Source: Flintibacter faecis (GTDB lineage Bacteria > Bacillota > Clostridia > Oscillospirales > Oscillospiraceae). From it: DNA of 64,000 bases. Each line of letters starts with the position of its first letter. Position 1 is the stretch's first letter. Below the pieces are notes generated by a model. It ran no database searches, was not told the DNA's origin, and was given only the letters and a program-made list of their open reading frames with translations. Below are positions 1-8,005 of this stretch, one piece after another. The stretch covers positions 307,452-371,451 of the forward strand of contig NZ_JACOPN010000003.1 of the NCBI RefSeq assembly GCF_014287875.1, written 5' to 3'. The position numbers were made by a program, and so were the translations under genes.

Positions 1-618
1 AAAGGTAAACTCCTTCTCTTTGGCAAAGTCATGCAGGAACGTGCCTGCAAGAAGCAGGCTGCGATCGATGATATCCCCGTAAAGGCCGGCCAGGAAATCA
101 GCCGTTTTCATCATGGTCGCAGTGTGCATCAGAAGTCCGGAGATAAAGCCGTGGTGGACGCTTTTAGCGGCCGGGATCGTCTTCAGGGACTCCTTATGGC
201 GGGCCATCATCGTGCTGCAGATCTTCCTGTAATCAGCATCCGTAATCGAACTGATCAGTCTCTCCACTTCTGCCATCGTAGTGTCCACATCAATGGGAGC
301 CACCGGGACCAAGGCGGACAGGTCGTAAGTATCATTGTCGTCAGCCAAACGGATCCGATCGGCAGTAATCTGCGGGGTGCCTCTGAACTCGGAGACAGTG
401 CCACGGATCTTCACAACATTGCCTTCATCAGCAGAGGAGATGGGGCCAGAATAGTCCCATACTTTTATTTCGATGGAGCCGGATCGATCCGACAGAGAGG
501 CGCTCAAAAACGGCTTGCCGGTTGTGGTCGTCTTGGGATATGCAGCTTTCAAAACATAGAAGCCCTCCACCTCATCCGAAAGGGACATCTCTGCGATCAA
601 TTTGTTATATTCCATCAT
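1..618 (-). CDS. YhaM-like 3'-5' exoribonuclease (OB-fold + HD domain), 3' part beyond window
   Basis: The first 206 residues are present and the gene runs off the left edge. Residues about 15-90 look like an OB-fold nucleic-acid-binding domain. An HD phosphohydrolase domain follows, with HH at 155-156, a His at 165 and the HD pair at 196-197 in the context LHDFAK. This order (OB then HD) is that of the Firmicute exoribonuclease YhaM, which trims RNA and ssDNA 3' ends. The start is one of two adjacent ATGs (618 or 615) behind GGAGG. It is the last gene seen of the leftward block and follows the DUF4317 gene by 24 bases. Other HD-type nucleases of mobile elements remain possible. Confidence 0.75.
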   Translation of the reverse strand, partial: MMEYNKLIAEMSLSDEVEGFYVLKAAYPKTTTTGKPFLSASLSDRSGSIEIKVWDYSGPISSADEGNVVKIRGTVSEFRGTPQITADRIRLADDNDTYDLSALVPVAPIDVDTTMAEVERLISSITDADYRKICSTMMARHKESLKTIPAAKSVHHGFISGLLMHTATMMKTADFLAGLYGDIIDRSLLLAGTFLHDFAKEKEFTF

Positions 619-642
619 TATTCCTCCGTAGTCGGTCTTCGT

Positions 643-1779
643 TTACTCGCCTTTGACACGAACCCCAAACCCATTGACTTCAATATCCTCGTCTGCGGGA
701 ATGAGCAAGTACTTCCGGCCATCAATGATCCTTGTCTCAACCAAGTAGCTGTGCTCCGGATCGAGCGAAATTGTCGCATCGGCGGTCTTAACTTCAAAGC
801 GGCTGCTATCAATCAGATTGGCTGGGTTCAGCGTTGCTCCATCACCAAACTGGGCAAAGCAATTATCACGGAACGCAAGGATCTTTTCCTCTTCCACACC
901 GTTATCGCGCAGGATTGCTGCCGCATCACTGACGGAGAGTTCCAGCGGTTCGGGGTCATGGCTCTCCTTATGCTGTTCAATCTGGTCGCGGAGTCTGTCA
1001 TGGATAGACTGGACCAGTTCCATATTGCAGGCATCCCCCAAAGCTTCGCTGAGTGCATTCTGGAATGCTTCTTTTTGCTCAGCGGCAGACATGGGGGCTG
1101 TGGTATGAAATACGCTGTCGATAACTTCCTGGTGGATCTCATCTGTCTTTCTGGAATAGAACAAAGCATTGTAGATATTGGCCGCACGATCGTCAAAGGC
1201 TGGGAACAAGAATCCCAGTTCCGGTGCGGCAACGATCTGGCCGGCACAACTGTGGAACTCATTATCTCCAGGGAAGAATCCCAACTCCGCTTTGCACTCC
1301 TTCACAGGACAGACACAGCAAACGACATAGGAGAATACGGCATCGGATGCATCTGCATCCATCTCGTCGTTTTTGTTCTTACAGGGGACATCGTATGTGT
1401 CATATGCCAGGAGGATCAGGTAGTTGCTGTCCCCAAGGTCAAGAGAGTTGATGATTTTCTGATAGAACTCCTCACGGATCTCACCATCTTTCAGTTCCGA
1501 GTCGCGCAGTGCAATGAGAAGGCGATGCTCATCACTGTCGGCTACCTGCTCCGTGGAGAAGATAATATCGATCAGGTTCTTCCCAAGTTTGCCGGAAAGA
1601 GCCTTCTTCAGCAGGTTCAGGTACTTCTCTGCTTCGTCCTGCGGGAGAATCCCCATGGCTTCATCAATGTATGAAACGATTTCACGGCTGCTATTGACAA
1701 AACAGCCATAGATACGGCTGATAGCATTCCGATCCATACGAAAACGGCGGCGCAGTTCGCTTACTTCTTTCAAATTCAA
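643..1779 (-). CDS. DUF4317 family protein
   Basis: The 378-residue protein matches my recollection of the DUF4317 family along its length: an N-terminal MNLKEVSELRRRF segment, a central AYDTYDVP stretch and the segment GFLFPAFDDR. The family is common in Clostridia and has no known biochemical role. The start codon is TTG at 1779, chosen because GAGGT lies eight bases upstream and the family starts at this point; no ATG is available there. A good promoter (1832-1860) lies upstream, so this gene and the YhaM-like gene probably form one transcript. Confidence 0.8.
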   Translation of the reverse strand: MNLKEVSELRRRFRMDRNAISRIYGCFVNSSREIVSYIDEAMGILPQDEAEKYLNLLKKALSGKLGKNLIDIIFSTEQVADSDEHRLLIALRDSELKDGEIREEFYQKIINSLDLGDSNYLILLAYDTYDVPCKNKNDEMDADASDAVFSYVVCCVCPVKECKAELGFFPGDNEFHSCAGQIVAAPELGFLFPAFDDRAANIYNALFYSRKTDEIHQEVIDSVFHTTAPMSAAEQKEAFQNALSEALGDACNMELVQSIHDRLRDQIEQHKESHDPEPLELSVSDAAAILRDNGVEEEKILAFRDNCFAQFGDGATLNPANLIDSSRFEVKTADATISLDPEHSYLVETRIIDGRKYLLIPADEDIEVNGFGVRVKGE

Positions 1780-1831
1780 TTTAGGTTACCTCGCTTATCA
1801 AATTGGTCTAGCTGCTTGAAGCAGCAACCTC

Positions 1832-1860
1832 ATCATATCACAGTCTGCCGATTCTGTCAC
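1832..1860 (-). promoter_or_regulatory. Sigma-A-type promoter for the DUF4317 gene
   Basis: On the minus strand GTGACA (1860-1855) is followed after 17 bases by TATGAT (1837-1832), close to TTGACA/TATAAT. It lies about 55 bases before the TTG start. The interrupted palindrome GCTGCTTGAAGCAGC sits just downstream in the leader (about 1811-1825). Confidence 0.55.
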
Positions 1861-2141
1861 ATTCCGAGAACTCGTTGAATTATTCCTGCCAATCATCCTC
1901 ACAGCCAGTTTCTTGAGCAATCATTATCGCAGTATCGGAGAAAACGAAGCAGTGTTTCTGCTCAGAACAAGGACACTGACAGGCCATTCTCTCCCTGGCA
2001 TGCTAACTCACGGTTTTGTATTGATTGTTGATTACATCCAAACAGCGTGTTCTGATGTAATCAATCGAATAGTCCCTCAAGTGATCCACAATCGTTTCAC
2101 CACACTTAACAAGAAATAAGATTTCCTACTTGGCCGACCAG
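1861..2141. other. Gap without a convincing gene; contains an inverted repeat
   Basis: No frame here has a convincing ribosome site with protein-like composition. The arms TTGATTACATC (2028-2038) and GATGTAATCAA (2054-2064) form a perfect 11-bp inverted repeat with a 15-base loop. There is no T-run, so an operator or a processed hairpin after the nuclease gene is more likely than a terminator. Confidence 0.4.
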
Positions 2142-3284
2142 TCAAGGCTTGCAACGGCCACAGGGAGAATACCCCAGTGCAATGGTCTCATCGCGGGTGC
2201 CGAAGAACTCCTGCTTGTTCTTTTCCTTCATATCGTTCACGCTGGAACAGGTGGGATAGTGGAACTTCTTCGTGTTGGTATTAAGGATATAATCTGCCTG
2301 CGACGCCTCACTTCCGGTCACTGGCTCCTGCTTTTCAGGCTCTGGGGAAGGTGTGGGAGTTGCCGTAGCCGTCTTCTGCTCCTCGTGCTGAGCACCATCT
2401 GCCAGCTTGCTCTCGCCTGTGGCATAGTCAATCTCAATGCCCGGCTGGACATTGTAGGCAAAGACGCAGTAGGAAACCCCGGCACCCTTGTCTTCCACAG
2501 AATAGCCTTCCATCAAAACACCGTTAGCCAGCAGGTTATTCCCTTCAAAGATTGGGGTCACGCGATATAGGACATGGTTATTAGTCTCCTGGATGTAGTC
2601 GGCAACCATGTTCTCAAAGGGCAACATTCCCTCAATATTCAGATACCGTGTGCCCGTGATGAGGTTCTGCGTATTGGCGTTTTCACCAGTCAGCTGATAG
2701 CCAATGAGATGGCAGCGGTTATATAAGTACTTGCCATCAACCAAATCATCATAGCGGACGGTGTGCCAGCCGGTCGGCTTTACCATGCCGATGGATCCGC
2801 GCTCCTTGGTAGGCATCAAATCCTTCCCAATACATGCGTAAGTCACTCCGCAGCGACCGAGAGTATCCAGATCACTGTAGGTCTCAAAGGATGTTGTCGT
2901 CAGTTCTGCAGCGGTGAAGTAAGGTACATTCCCATTGACTGAGGTATATGCCTTACCGCTATACGCAGGCACATCGCTCAGAGAGAACGAGGAGGCTGTC
3001 GTGATCTCTGTCGGGGCGGAAGATTCGGTTTGCTGCCCTTGAGATGCAGACGGTGCATCCGACTGACTTGGGACTGTATCCCCCTTGCATGAAGCACTGT
3101 CCAAGGATTCGAATCCATCCCGCTCTTCGGTCTCCCCAGGTGTGCTATCCTGCAAGTCAGAGATCTCGACCTGCAAGGACGAGCTCGGACTATGATCGGA
3201 TGGTGCCGTGTCACTGCCGCAGGCAGAAAGAGTAGAAATACAGAGTGCAAAGATCAAAAAGCAGGAAAGGATGCGCGATTTCAT
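2142..3284 (-). CDS. Secreted DNA/RNA non-specific endonuclease, lipoprotein
   Basis: A hydrophobic signal peptide ends in a lipobox with the lipid-accepting Cys at about 22 (LSAC), so the protein should sit on the outer face of the membrane. A Ser/Thr-rich linker follows to about 100. The nuclease domain carries NRCHLIG (189-195), the equivalent of the catalytic DRGH-type His motif, and the Asn-rich GENANTQNLITGTR segment of the beta-beta-alpha-metal fold. The last 50 residues (FHYPTCSS ... CGRC) resemble the small metal-binding tail often fused to this nuclease. The start overlaps the upstream stop by four bases. On conjugative elements such enzymes may degrade extracellular DNA; that role is inferred. 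Confidence 0.85.
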   Translation of the reverse strand: MKSRILSCFLIFALCISTLSACGSDTAPSDHSPSSSLQVEISDLQDSTPGETEERDGFESLDSASCKGDTVPSQSDAPSASQGQQTESSAPTEITTASSFSLSDVPAYSGKAYTSVNGNVPYFTAAELTTTSFETYSDLDTLGRCGVTYACIGKDLMPTKERGSIGMVKPTGWHTVRYDDLVDGKYLYNRCHLIGYQLTGENANTQNLITGTRYLNIEGMLPFENMVADYIQETNNHVLYRVTPIFEGNNLLANGVLMEGYSVEDKGAGVSYCVFAYNVQPGIEIDYATGESKLADGAQHEEQKTATATPTPSPEPEKQEPVTGSEASQADYILNTNTKKFHYPTCSSVNDMKEKNKQEFFGTRDETIALGYSPCGRCKP

Positions 3285-3694
3285 CTCAGATAAACCTCCA
3301 TGGTAATTCGCTCGTGAGAGTGCCCGGTAAACTCAACCGACTCACATATTTTCCAGTTGCCTCCGGAGAGGTCAATATCAAAGTGCTGATCAGCGGGGTA
3401 CGTTCTGTGCCATCTGAAAATGATGATCTTCTCAATCCACCGTTCAAATGGTGCCAGAGCGGCATCTTCAACAAAACAGTAATCGCCATCAACCGCTTCC
3501 TGCAGGAAAGCGTCATCCACATTCAGGTGCTGAATGGATTCCGCATCAAATTGTTGGGCTGAGTAGTGGTTCATCCAGAGCATAGCACCACCGACCAGCG
3601 CGGCAATATGCGCCCGCAGCACTCTGTCTTGGCTCTGGCGTCGATGGTTGAACATCATGCCTCCATTATCATCTAAGCAGGCAATCACGATCAT
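3281..3694 (-). CDS. Conserved hypothetical protein (DDNGGMMFNHRRQSQD motif)
   Basis: The 137-residue protein begins MIVIACLDDNGGMMFNHRR, a start I associate with a small Firmicute protein family of unknown activity that is sometimes labelled ribonuclease Z without support. No metallo-beta-lactamase HxHxDH motif is present, so that label is not used here. It is translationally coupled (ATGA overlap) to the secreted nuclease gene downstream, which suggests they are made together. Confidence 0.65.
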   Translation of the reverse strand: MIVIACLDDNGGMMFNHRRQSQDRVLRAHIAALVGGAMLWMNHYSAQQFDAESIQHLNVDDAFLQEAVDGDYCFVEDAALAPFERWIEKIIIFRWHRTYPADQHFDIDLSGGNWKICESVEFTGHSHERITMEVYLR

Positions 3695-3710
3695 AGCGAA
3701 ATCCCTTCCT

Positions 3711-3938
3711 TCAGTCTTCCACCTCGGTTGCGGTGAACTGCGTCATGTCACAGAACACTTTCTCGGCCAACTCCTTGATCATGGAATCGGCATTGGCCCG
3801 CACGATTCTTGACACCTCATAATTGGTTCCACTTGCAGCGTACAGCAGCAACAACTGATCCTCCGGATCATAAACGGCCTCTTCCACTTCCAGCGCGATC
3901 AGAGCCTGATCCTCGGCATCTCTCAACAGTGCTCTCAT
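3711..3938 (-). CDS. Hypothetical protein, 75 aa, acidic
   Basis: A short acidic protein, rich in Glu, Asp and Ala and without Cys clusters or membrane segments. GGAGGTAACCT precedes the ATG, and the gene is packed between neighbours with gaps of 12-16 bases, so it is likely translated. I recognise no family. Confidence 0.6.
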   Translation of the reverse strand: MRALLRDAEDQALIALEVEEAVYDPEDQLLLLYAASGTNYEVSRIVRANADSMIKELAEKVFCDMTQFTATEVED

Positions 3939-3950
3939 AGGTTACCTCCG

Positions 3951-4274
3951 TCAGTCATCCAGCAATTCTTCGATTTCCTCGATCTTTTCATCGAGATCTT
4001 CACATCGCTCCTCCCACTCATCGTAGGCATCGCTGCAAGGATCGTCCGGCTCCTCATCTTCCATATCTTCGCGTTGCTCTTGGAGTTCCTCCAGAAGGCT
4101 CTCAAGCTCATCGCGATCCATGCTCTCGTAGTCCTCATCGCCATCGGTGGAGGCCTTGATTGTTATCTTCACCTCGGCTTCAGTCTCAGATAAGGCGGCC
4201 AGAATAGCGCCAAGACCAAATGCTTGCTCGCTGCTGCTCACTTCACCATCCCGATTGAAATCGAATATACTCAT
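3951..4274 (-). CDS. EF-hand-containing acidic protein
   Basis: The start was set at 4274 because GAGAGGAGC lies just upstream; the frame stays open further upstream but that part is not protein-like. Residues 5-16 (DFNRDGEVSSSE) fit the 12-residue EF-hand calcium loop exactly: Asp, Asn, Asp at positions 1, 3, 5, Gly at 6, a hydrophobic residue at 8 and Glu at 12. The remaining ~90 residues are strongly acidic with heptad-like Glu/Leu runs suggesting a coiled coil. A single EF-hand hints at Ca-dependent dimerisation. The cellular role is unknown. Confidence 0.7.
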   Translation of the reverse strand: MSIFDFNRDGEVSSSEQAFGLGAILAALSETEAEVKITIKASTDGDEDYESMDRDELESLLEELQEQREDMEDEEPDDPCSDAYDEWEERCEDLDEKIEEIEELLDD

Positions 4275-4411
4275 CTGTTTTGCTCCTCTCTTTGATACGA
4301 TAATGTGGGAACTATACGCATCATAGCAGGGGCTCTGTCCAAAAATACGGACAGAGCTCGCCAAAAACAACAAAAGATGTGAGGCCGCCATGCGGAAGCC
4401 CCACATCCTAC

Positions 4412-4996
4412 TTAATCTACAAAGGTCAATCCTTCCGCAATTCCTAGCACGATAAGCTCCATCTCCGACCGAACTTTGGCCTCAGACACTGTAATCCGGT
4501 AATCTCGGATAGTGTAGTCAGCTCCAACGGTAGCAGGATAGATATCAATGGCATCTTCGACATAAAGGTCAGCCAGAACAAAACCATTCTCGGCGTGGTC
4601 CTTCAAGAGAACTCGGCAATCCAAGCAAAAGTGAGAAACCTTCAGTCCCTTCGTCTCTATTGGAAGATCTACGGTACAGGTGTGGGAGCAGGTATCGCGC
4701 CGCCCGGTATAGCCGGCGCATGATGCAAAGCTAAAGGTTCCAGTGGTCTGAATGGGCGCAATCTCATACTCCGAAAAAGGCAAATCAGGATCGTAAATCC
4801 GCATTTCATTGCTCTGACCGGTTGTGAGATTGAGGATCACCGGCGCCTGATAACGCTCTCGATTTCCACTCCCACAAAGGGAACACACCTCTGACTGGCG
4901 ATAGGTCAGATAAAGCGCAGTACCAGAGATTACGATTGCAGCTCATAGTAAGCCTACCATCAGATGCCTCCAGTTGCCTCTGATCCACCCTCGCAT
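4412..4996 (-). pseudogene. Membrane-anchored hypothetical protein interrupted by an in-frame TGA
   Basis: GAGGAGGAGCTT precedes an ATG at 4996. The frame then runs 195 codons to 4412 with one in-frame TGA at codon 18 (4945-4943). Read through the stop, the start is a basic segment (MRGWIRGNWRHLMVGLL) continuing into a hydrophobic stretch (AAIVISGTALYLTY), a typical N-terminal membrane anchor, then a CSLCGSGNR zinc-ribbon-like motif and a soluble domain with several Cys. Without readthrough the only restart is GTG at 4888 with no clear ribosome site, losing the anchor. Either a nonsense mutation, a sequencing error, or suppression; the first is simplest. No known family. Confidence 0.6.
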
Positions 4997-5014
4997 AAGC
5001 TCCTCCTCAAAAGC

Positions 5015-5032
5015 TGACCAATATCACGGTCA
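5015..5032. promoter_or_regulatory. Operator-like inverted repeat TGACC-n8-GGTCA
   Basis: In the divergent gap before the XRE gene, TGACC (5015-5019) and GGTCA (5028-5032) form an inverted repeat, and a further TGGTCA half-site lies at 5081-5086 just before the XRE ribosome site. The spacing suits a dimeric XRE repressor. Binding is inferred from position alone. Confidence 0.4.
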
Positions 5033-5101
5033 ACATTTTCTCTCATTGTACCGTAAAATGATGATGATTGCAACCAATACTGGTCAATGGGGAGAGATCA
5101 T

Positions 5102-5344
5102 ATGGAACAGAAAATCCGTCGTGACCGCAACATGGGGTCTAATCTCAGGCGGCTGCGTGATCAGTATGGCATTTCACAAGAGAAGCTCTGCGCTGAGCTC
5201 CAGCGTCGCGGCTGTGATATCGGTCGAACCGCTTATGCCAAGTACGAATCTGGAGAACTGAACATCAAGGCAAGCGTCATTATTGAGCTGCGCAAATTCT
5301 ACAACTGCAGCTATGACGAGTTCTTTGCCGGCTTAGACGAATAA
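5102..5344 (+). CDS. XRE-family HTH regulator
   Basis: An 80-residue protein made almost entirely of a Cro/CI-type helix-turn-helix: NLRRLRDQYGISQEKLC followed by the recognition region GRTAYAKYESGE and the closing helix FYNCSYDEFF. The ATG at 5102 is preferred over 5087 because GGGGAG lies in the right place before it. It is the only rightward gene in the first 23 kb and faces the interrupted membrane-protein gene across a short gap with an inverted repeat, so it may repress that divergent unit and itself. It has no sensor domain. Confidence 0.85.
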   Translation: MEQKIRRDRNMGSNLRRLRDQYGISQEKLCAELQRRGCDIGRTAYAKYESGELNIKASVIIELRKFYNCSYDEFFAGLDE

Positions 5345-5377
5345 ATCGGGGCAGCACGCTTGTGCTACCCCGATTTT
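5344..5377 (+). terminator. Rho-independent terminator after the XRE gene
   Basis: AATCGGGGCAGCAC and GTGCTACCCCGATT form a 14-bp stem with one mismatch and a four-base loop, followed by TT and CTATT. It overlaps the stop codon of the XRE gene. Confidence 0.75.
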
Positions 5378-5507
5378 CTATTCCTTGAGTTCGAAGATGT
5401 ACTTCAGTGAGAAAGTGCGCCTTAGCAGTACATCGCTGAGTTTGATGAGGTTGATAGGTGCTTTGAATTCTTTGCTCGTAACAGTAACACAGCTTTACCT
5501 GATAACG

Positions 5508-5693
5508 CTATGTCTCTTTAAGTCCAAAACCTCTGTGGCAGAAGCCTGTCAGATTGGACAAATAATCGGAGATTTCCTCCGTATCTGTCATCCCGTCCGG
5601 TATCTGGACCTCTTTGGGCAGCGAATCAAGATCCTCCGCCAAGTCCACATCCCACTCGATGTTGACGGCTTTCAAATAACGATTGGTATCCAT
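5508..5693 (-). CDS. Small conserved hypothetical protein, 61 aa
   Basis: The start at 5693 follows GTGAGGAAC; the open frame upstream of it is not protein-like. The protein has the pattern IEWDVD, LPKEVQIPDGM, EEISDYLSNLTGFCHRGF, which I recall from short Clostridial proteins of unknown role. It is the last gene of the leftward run 23.5 to 5.5 kb. Confidence 0.65.
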   Translation of the reverse strand: MDTNRYLKAVNIEWDVDLAEDLDSLPKEVQIPDGMTDTEEISDYLSNLTGFCHRGFGLKET

Positions 5694-5703
5694 ATTCAGT
5701 TCC

Positions 5704-6015
5704 TCACTCTGACAGTTTTCCAAGACACCCGCTGAGCAGAAGTCCTTCAAGATTTTTAGGTGAATTGATTCTTCCTACGGGAGGAGGATTGTCACCGAGT
5801 TTCAACTCGGTGACAATTCCACTCTTGAAATGAAGAAATACACGATATCCATTATCCAGCAACCATGTAGATAAAAACACCGACTGATCCGTGTGGATGT
5901 TCTCTACATGAAATCGAATTGCCCGCTGCGTCTGGTAATAGCCGATGAAGAACTGATGTCCTTTCGGCAGGTTACGAGGCATGGTCCAATAGTCTTCGTA
6001 CCAGTGATACTCCAT
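5704..6015 (-). CDS. Hypothetical protein, 103 aa
   Basis: An aromatic-rich N-terminus (MEYHWYEDYWTMPRNLP) is followed by a mixed soluble sequence, with no motif I recognise. GGAGGGCTGATT precedes the ATG. Its start lies two bases from the stop of the next gene upstream, so the two are probably co-translated. Confidence 0.6.
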   Translation of the reverse strand: MEYHWYEDYWTMPRNLPKGHQFFIGYYQTQRAIRFHVENIHTDQSVFLSTWLLDNGYRVFLHFKSGIVTELKLGDNPPPVGRINSPKNLEGLLLSGCLGKLSE

Positions 6016-6017
6016 AA

Positions 6018-6971
6018 TCAGCCCTCCGTTTCAGCGCAGACATTGTGGATCAGCTCACTCATGCAGTCGAAAAACCGCTGGGAGCACTGGGCACCCTTAG
6101 CTCTCATGTACCGCAGGTGCTCACACTTCCCATTTTCGATCGTGACGCTGGTCAGCTTCTCATTGATCCATCCCTGTGTGCGGAGAGGGACATTAACTCC
6201 ATATTTCCGCATCAGGTAGTTGACAATAGAAAAAGCGTTGCAGCGGTACCGGCTGCGATAGAACTTCACCGTCTGGTTTTGCAGGACACCACCGTCTTTG
6301 ATGGTTCGGATCGCTTCTTGAACGGCCTGCTCGGACAGTCGATTCTGCTCTTCACAGAATGCTCTCTCTTCGGATTCGGCCTTAGCTCTCCGCGCCTTCG
6401 CCACTTCGTCTCCCTTCTTTCGATACACAGCTGACAGTGCAACGCACTTATCAAGCTCACCGAGGATCAGGGCACCGACATAATCAGGGAAACTTTCGCC
6501 TCCGTTTTCTTTGGATTCCACAAAACACGCAACATTGTTGTCAAACAGCTTCTTGATGTAGGATGCTTGGCAAGCTGGGTCGCTGCCCAGGAGCATGATT
6601 CTCTCCCGCTCACGCCGGACAGCTTCCAAGACAGCATCATCGCCAGACTTGCGGAGATTATCGAAATAATCATTGCGGGCATCCTTGTTACCATACAACT
6701 CTGCGACAGCTGCAGGGTATCCGGCGTGGTCGATCAGATAGAAATCCGTGATTCGCAGAGGAACCAGATAGTCCCGGATCTCCGCATAAAGGAGATAGTT
6801 ATCATTCTCTGCGCGGGGATACTGGATGTCCGGCTTCCCGTCACTTCTCCATAGCCGATAGGAAACCGTGCCATCAGAGATTTCTCGTTCGAACACAGCT
6901 CTCATTTTCTTACCATCTCGGTTAAAATTGCCATCATAAAACAGCGGTTTCATCAATCGTGCATTGCTCAC
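6018..6971 (-). CDS. Hypothetical protein, 317 aa
   Basis: GTG at 6971 was chosen because TTGGAGG sits seven bases before it, directly after the stop of the upstream gene; an ATG at 6989 lacks a site. The protein is soluble and charged, with a central Arg/Glu-rich helical stretch (about 180-225) and a C-terminal part containing TIENGKCEHLRYMRAKGAQCSQRFFDC divided by a His/Cys cluster. No family is recognised and no catalytic motif is evident. Confidence 0.6.
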   Translation of the reverse strand: MSNARLMKPLFYDGNFNRDGKKMRAVFEREISDGTVSYRLWRSDGKPDIQYPRAENDNYLLYAEIRDYLVPLRITDFYLIDHAGYPAAVAELYGNKDARNDYFDNLRKSGDDAVLEAVRRERERIMLLGSDPACQASYIKKLFDNNVACFVESKENGGESFPDYVGALILGELDKCVALSAVYRKKGDEVAKARRAKAESEERAFCEEQNRLSEQAVQEAIRTIKDGGVLQNQTVKFYRSRYRCNAFSIVNYLMRKYGVNVPLRTQGWINEKLTSVTIENGKCEHLRYMRAKGAQCSQRFFDCMSELIHNVCAETEG

Positions 6972-6985
6972 AATCGTTCCTCCAA

Positions 6986-7246
6986 TCATTCGAAAGTCTT
7001 CAGGATGTGTTCGTGTTCAATAAGATGCGTATAATCATCTGCATTGCCATCGCCATAGGCAATGGTCTGCAGGCACTGCTTGTCCGAAGAATACTCAACC
7101 CAAGCAAGGCGGACAGCGCCCTCTTTGAAGCGGTCATTGAGATGTTCTCCACGCAGCTCTACAAAGATGCCGGGATAGTCGTGGTCAGACTTGATCCCGA
7201 CCACGATCTCACCAATTGGTGTCTTGGCAATCAGTTCGTCATTCAT
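6986..7246 (-). CDS. Hypothetical protein, 86 aa
   Basis: ATG at 7246 is preferred since GGAGG lies nine bases upstream within the end of the previous gene, which it overlaps by eight bases. The sequence has an early beta-rich pattern (TPIGEIVVGIKSDHDYPGIFVEL) split over short strands and an acidic end. No family is recognised. Confidence 0.6.
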   Translation of the reverse strand: MNDELIAKTPIGEIVVGIKSDHDYPGIFVELRGEHLNDRFKEGAVRLAWVEYSSDKQCLQTIAYGDGNADDYTHLIEHEHILKTFE

Positions 7247-7796
7247 CGTCATCATCCTCCATAGAACCAGGCAGTGCCTTACTTCGTGTGCGCCGGTCAA
7301 TACCGCTCATCATCGCTCTCAGTTTCTCAAGCCGAACCAGATCGATTTCATCGTCATCGCTGGGCGAGGCCAGTTCCGGTGGTGGGAAAATGTCATTCTT
7401 CGAAATAAATGCAGAATAGAAGATGGCAAGTTCTTCCTCCCAAGCGGCCTTGTAAAACTCAAAGTCGGCCTCAATCTCAATGTACTGGGCCGGCGTACAA
7501 GTCACACATATCTTCTTGTGCGGCCGTCCCGATTGGGTGCCGACCGTACCGCAGCAGTGACCGCTGCCAAGATGCTTGTAGGCAATCTGTACGATGAGCT
7601 TTCTCTCCCAAAAATTATGATACCGGATGAAGTAGTCTCGCTCTGCGGTGTCTTCAATGTCCTCTTCTGAAATGCCATACTTGGCCATCAGGCGGTTGAG
7701 AAGTGCTTCGGCATTCTCTTTTTCGCCGCCAACGCCACGCTCGGCCAGGGCCTTCACGCGTTCCAGGCGCCGCAACAATTCCTCTCGCTCAGTCAT
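7239..7796 (-). CDS. DUF2786-domain protein
   Basis: The first ~45 residues (RLERVKALAERG ... EALLNRLMAKYGISEEDI) match the DUF2786 helical pattern of phage and mobile-element proteins. The middle contains CCGTVG and a VTCTPAQY segment, and the C-terminus ends in a poly-acidic tail (SMEDDDDE). The ATGA at 7793-7796 overlaps the stop of the upstream gene. DUF2786 proteins have no established activity; their frequency in phages suggests a nucleic-acid role, which is inference. Confidence 0.7.
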   Translation of the reverse strand: MTEREELLRRLERVKALAERGVGGEKENAEALLNRLMAKYGISEEDIEDTAERDYFIRYHNFWERKLIVQIAYKHLGSGHCCGTVGTQSGRPHKKICVTCTPAQYIEIEADFEFYKAAWEEELAIFYSAFISKNDIFPPPELASPSDDDEIDLVRLEKLRAMMSGIDRRTRSKALPGSMEDDDDE

Positions 7797-7993
7797 ACCG
7801 CTTCCACCCCCTCTGCAGGAACGAAGTTCGCAAACTCGGTTTCGGCGTTAGGCCGGTGGAGGCACAGGTCAACGATGTCAATGCAGTTATAACAAGGCGA
7901 CTGGTATGTCGCCTTGTTCTTATGCAGGCAGAGTCCGCAAGGCGGCATATCTGCCATCTGACCGTCAGATCGTCTTTGGTAGAAACCTTTCAT
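7793..7993 (-). CDS. Small Cys-rich protein, possible zinc binder
   Basis: A 66-residue protein with CGLC (19-22) and CYNC (34-37) pairs plus a later CLH, a spacing suited to a zinc ribbon. GGAGG precedes the ATG and the stop overlaps the DUF2786 start, so the two are coupled. Function unknown. Confidence 0.65.
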   Translation of the reverse strand: MKGFYQRRSDGQMADMPPCGLCLHKNKATYQSPCYNCIDIVDLCLHRPNAETEFANFVPAEGVEAV

Positions 7994-8005
7994 TTCACAC
8001 CTCCA

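Noticed and set aside
31..1674. Long rightward open frame opposite the YhaM-like and DUF4317 genes
   Set aside because: It has no ribosome site, its protein is not family-like, and both genes on the other strand are recognisable.
1913..2119. A 68-residue rightward open frame in the first gap
   Set aside because: No ribosome site and no protein-like pattern; it crosses the inverted repeat.
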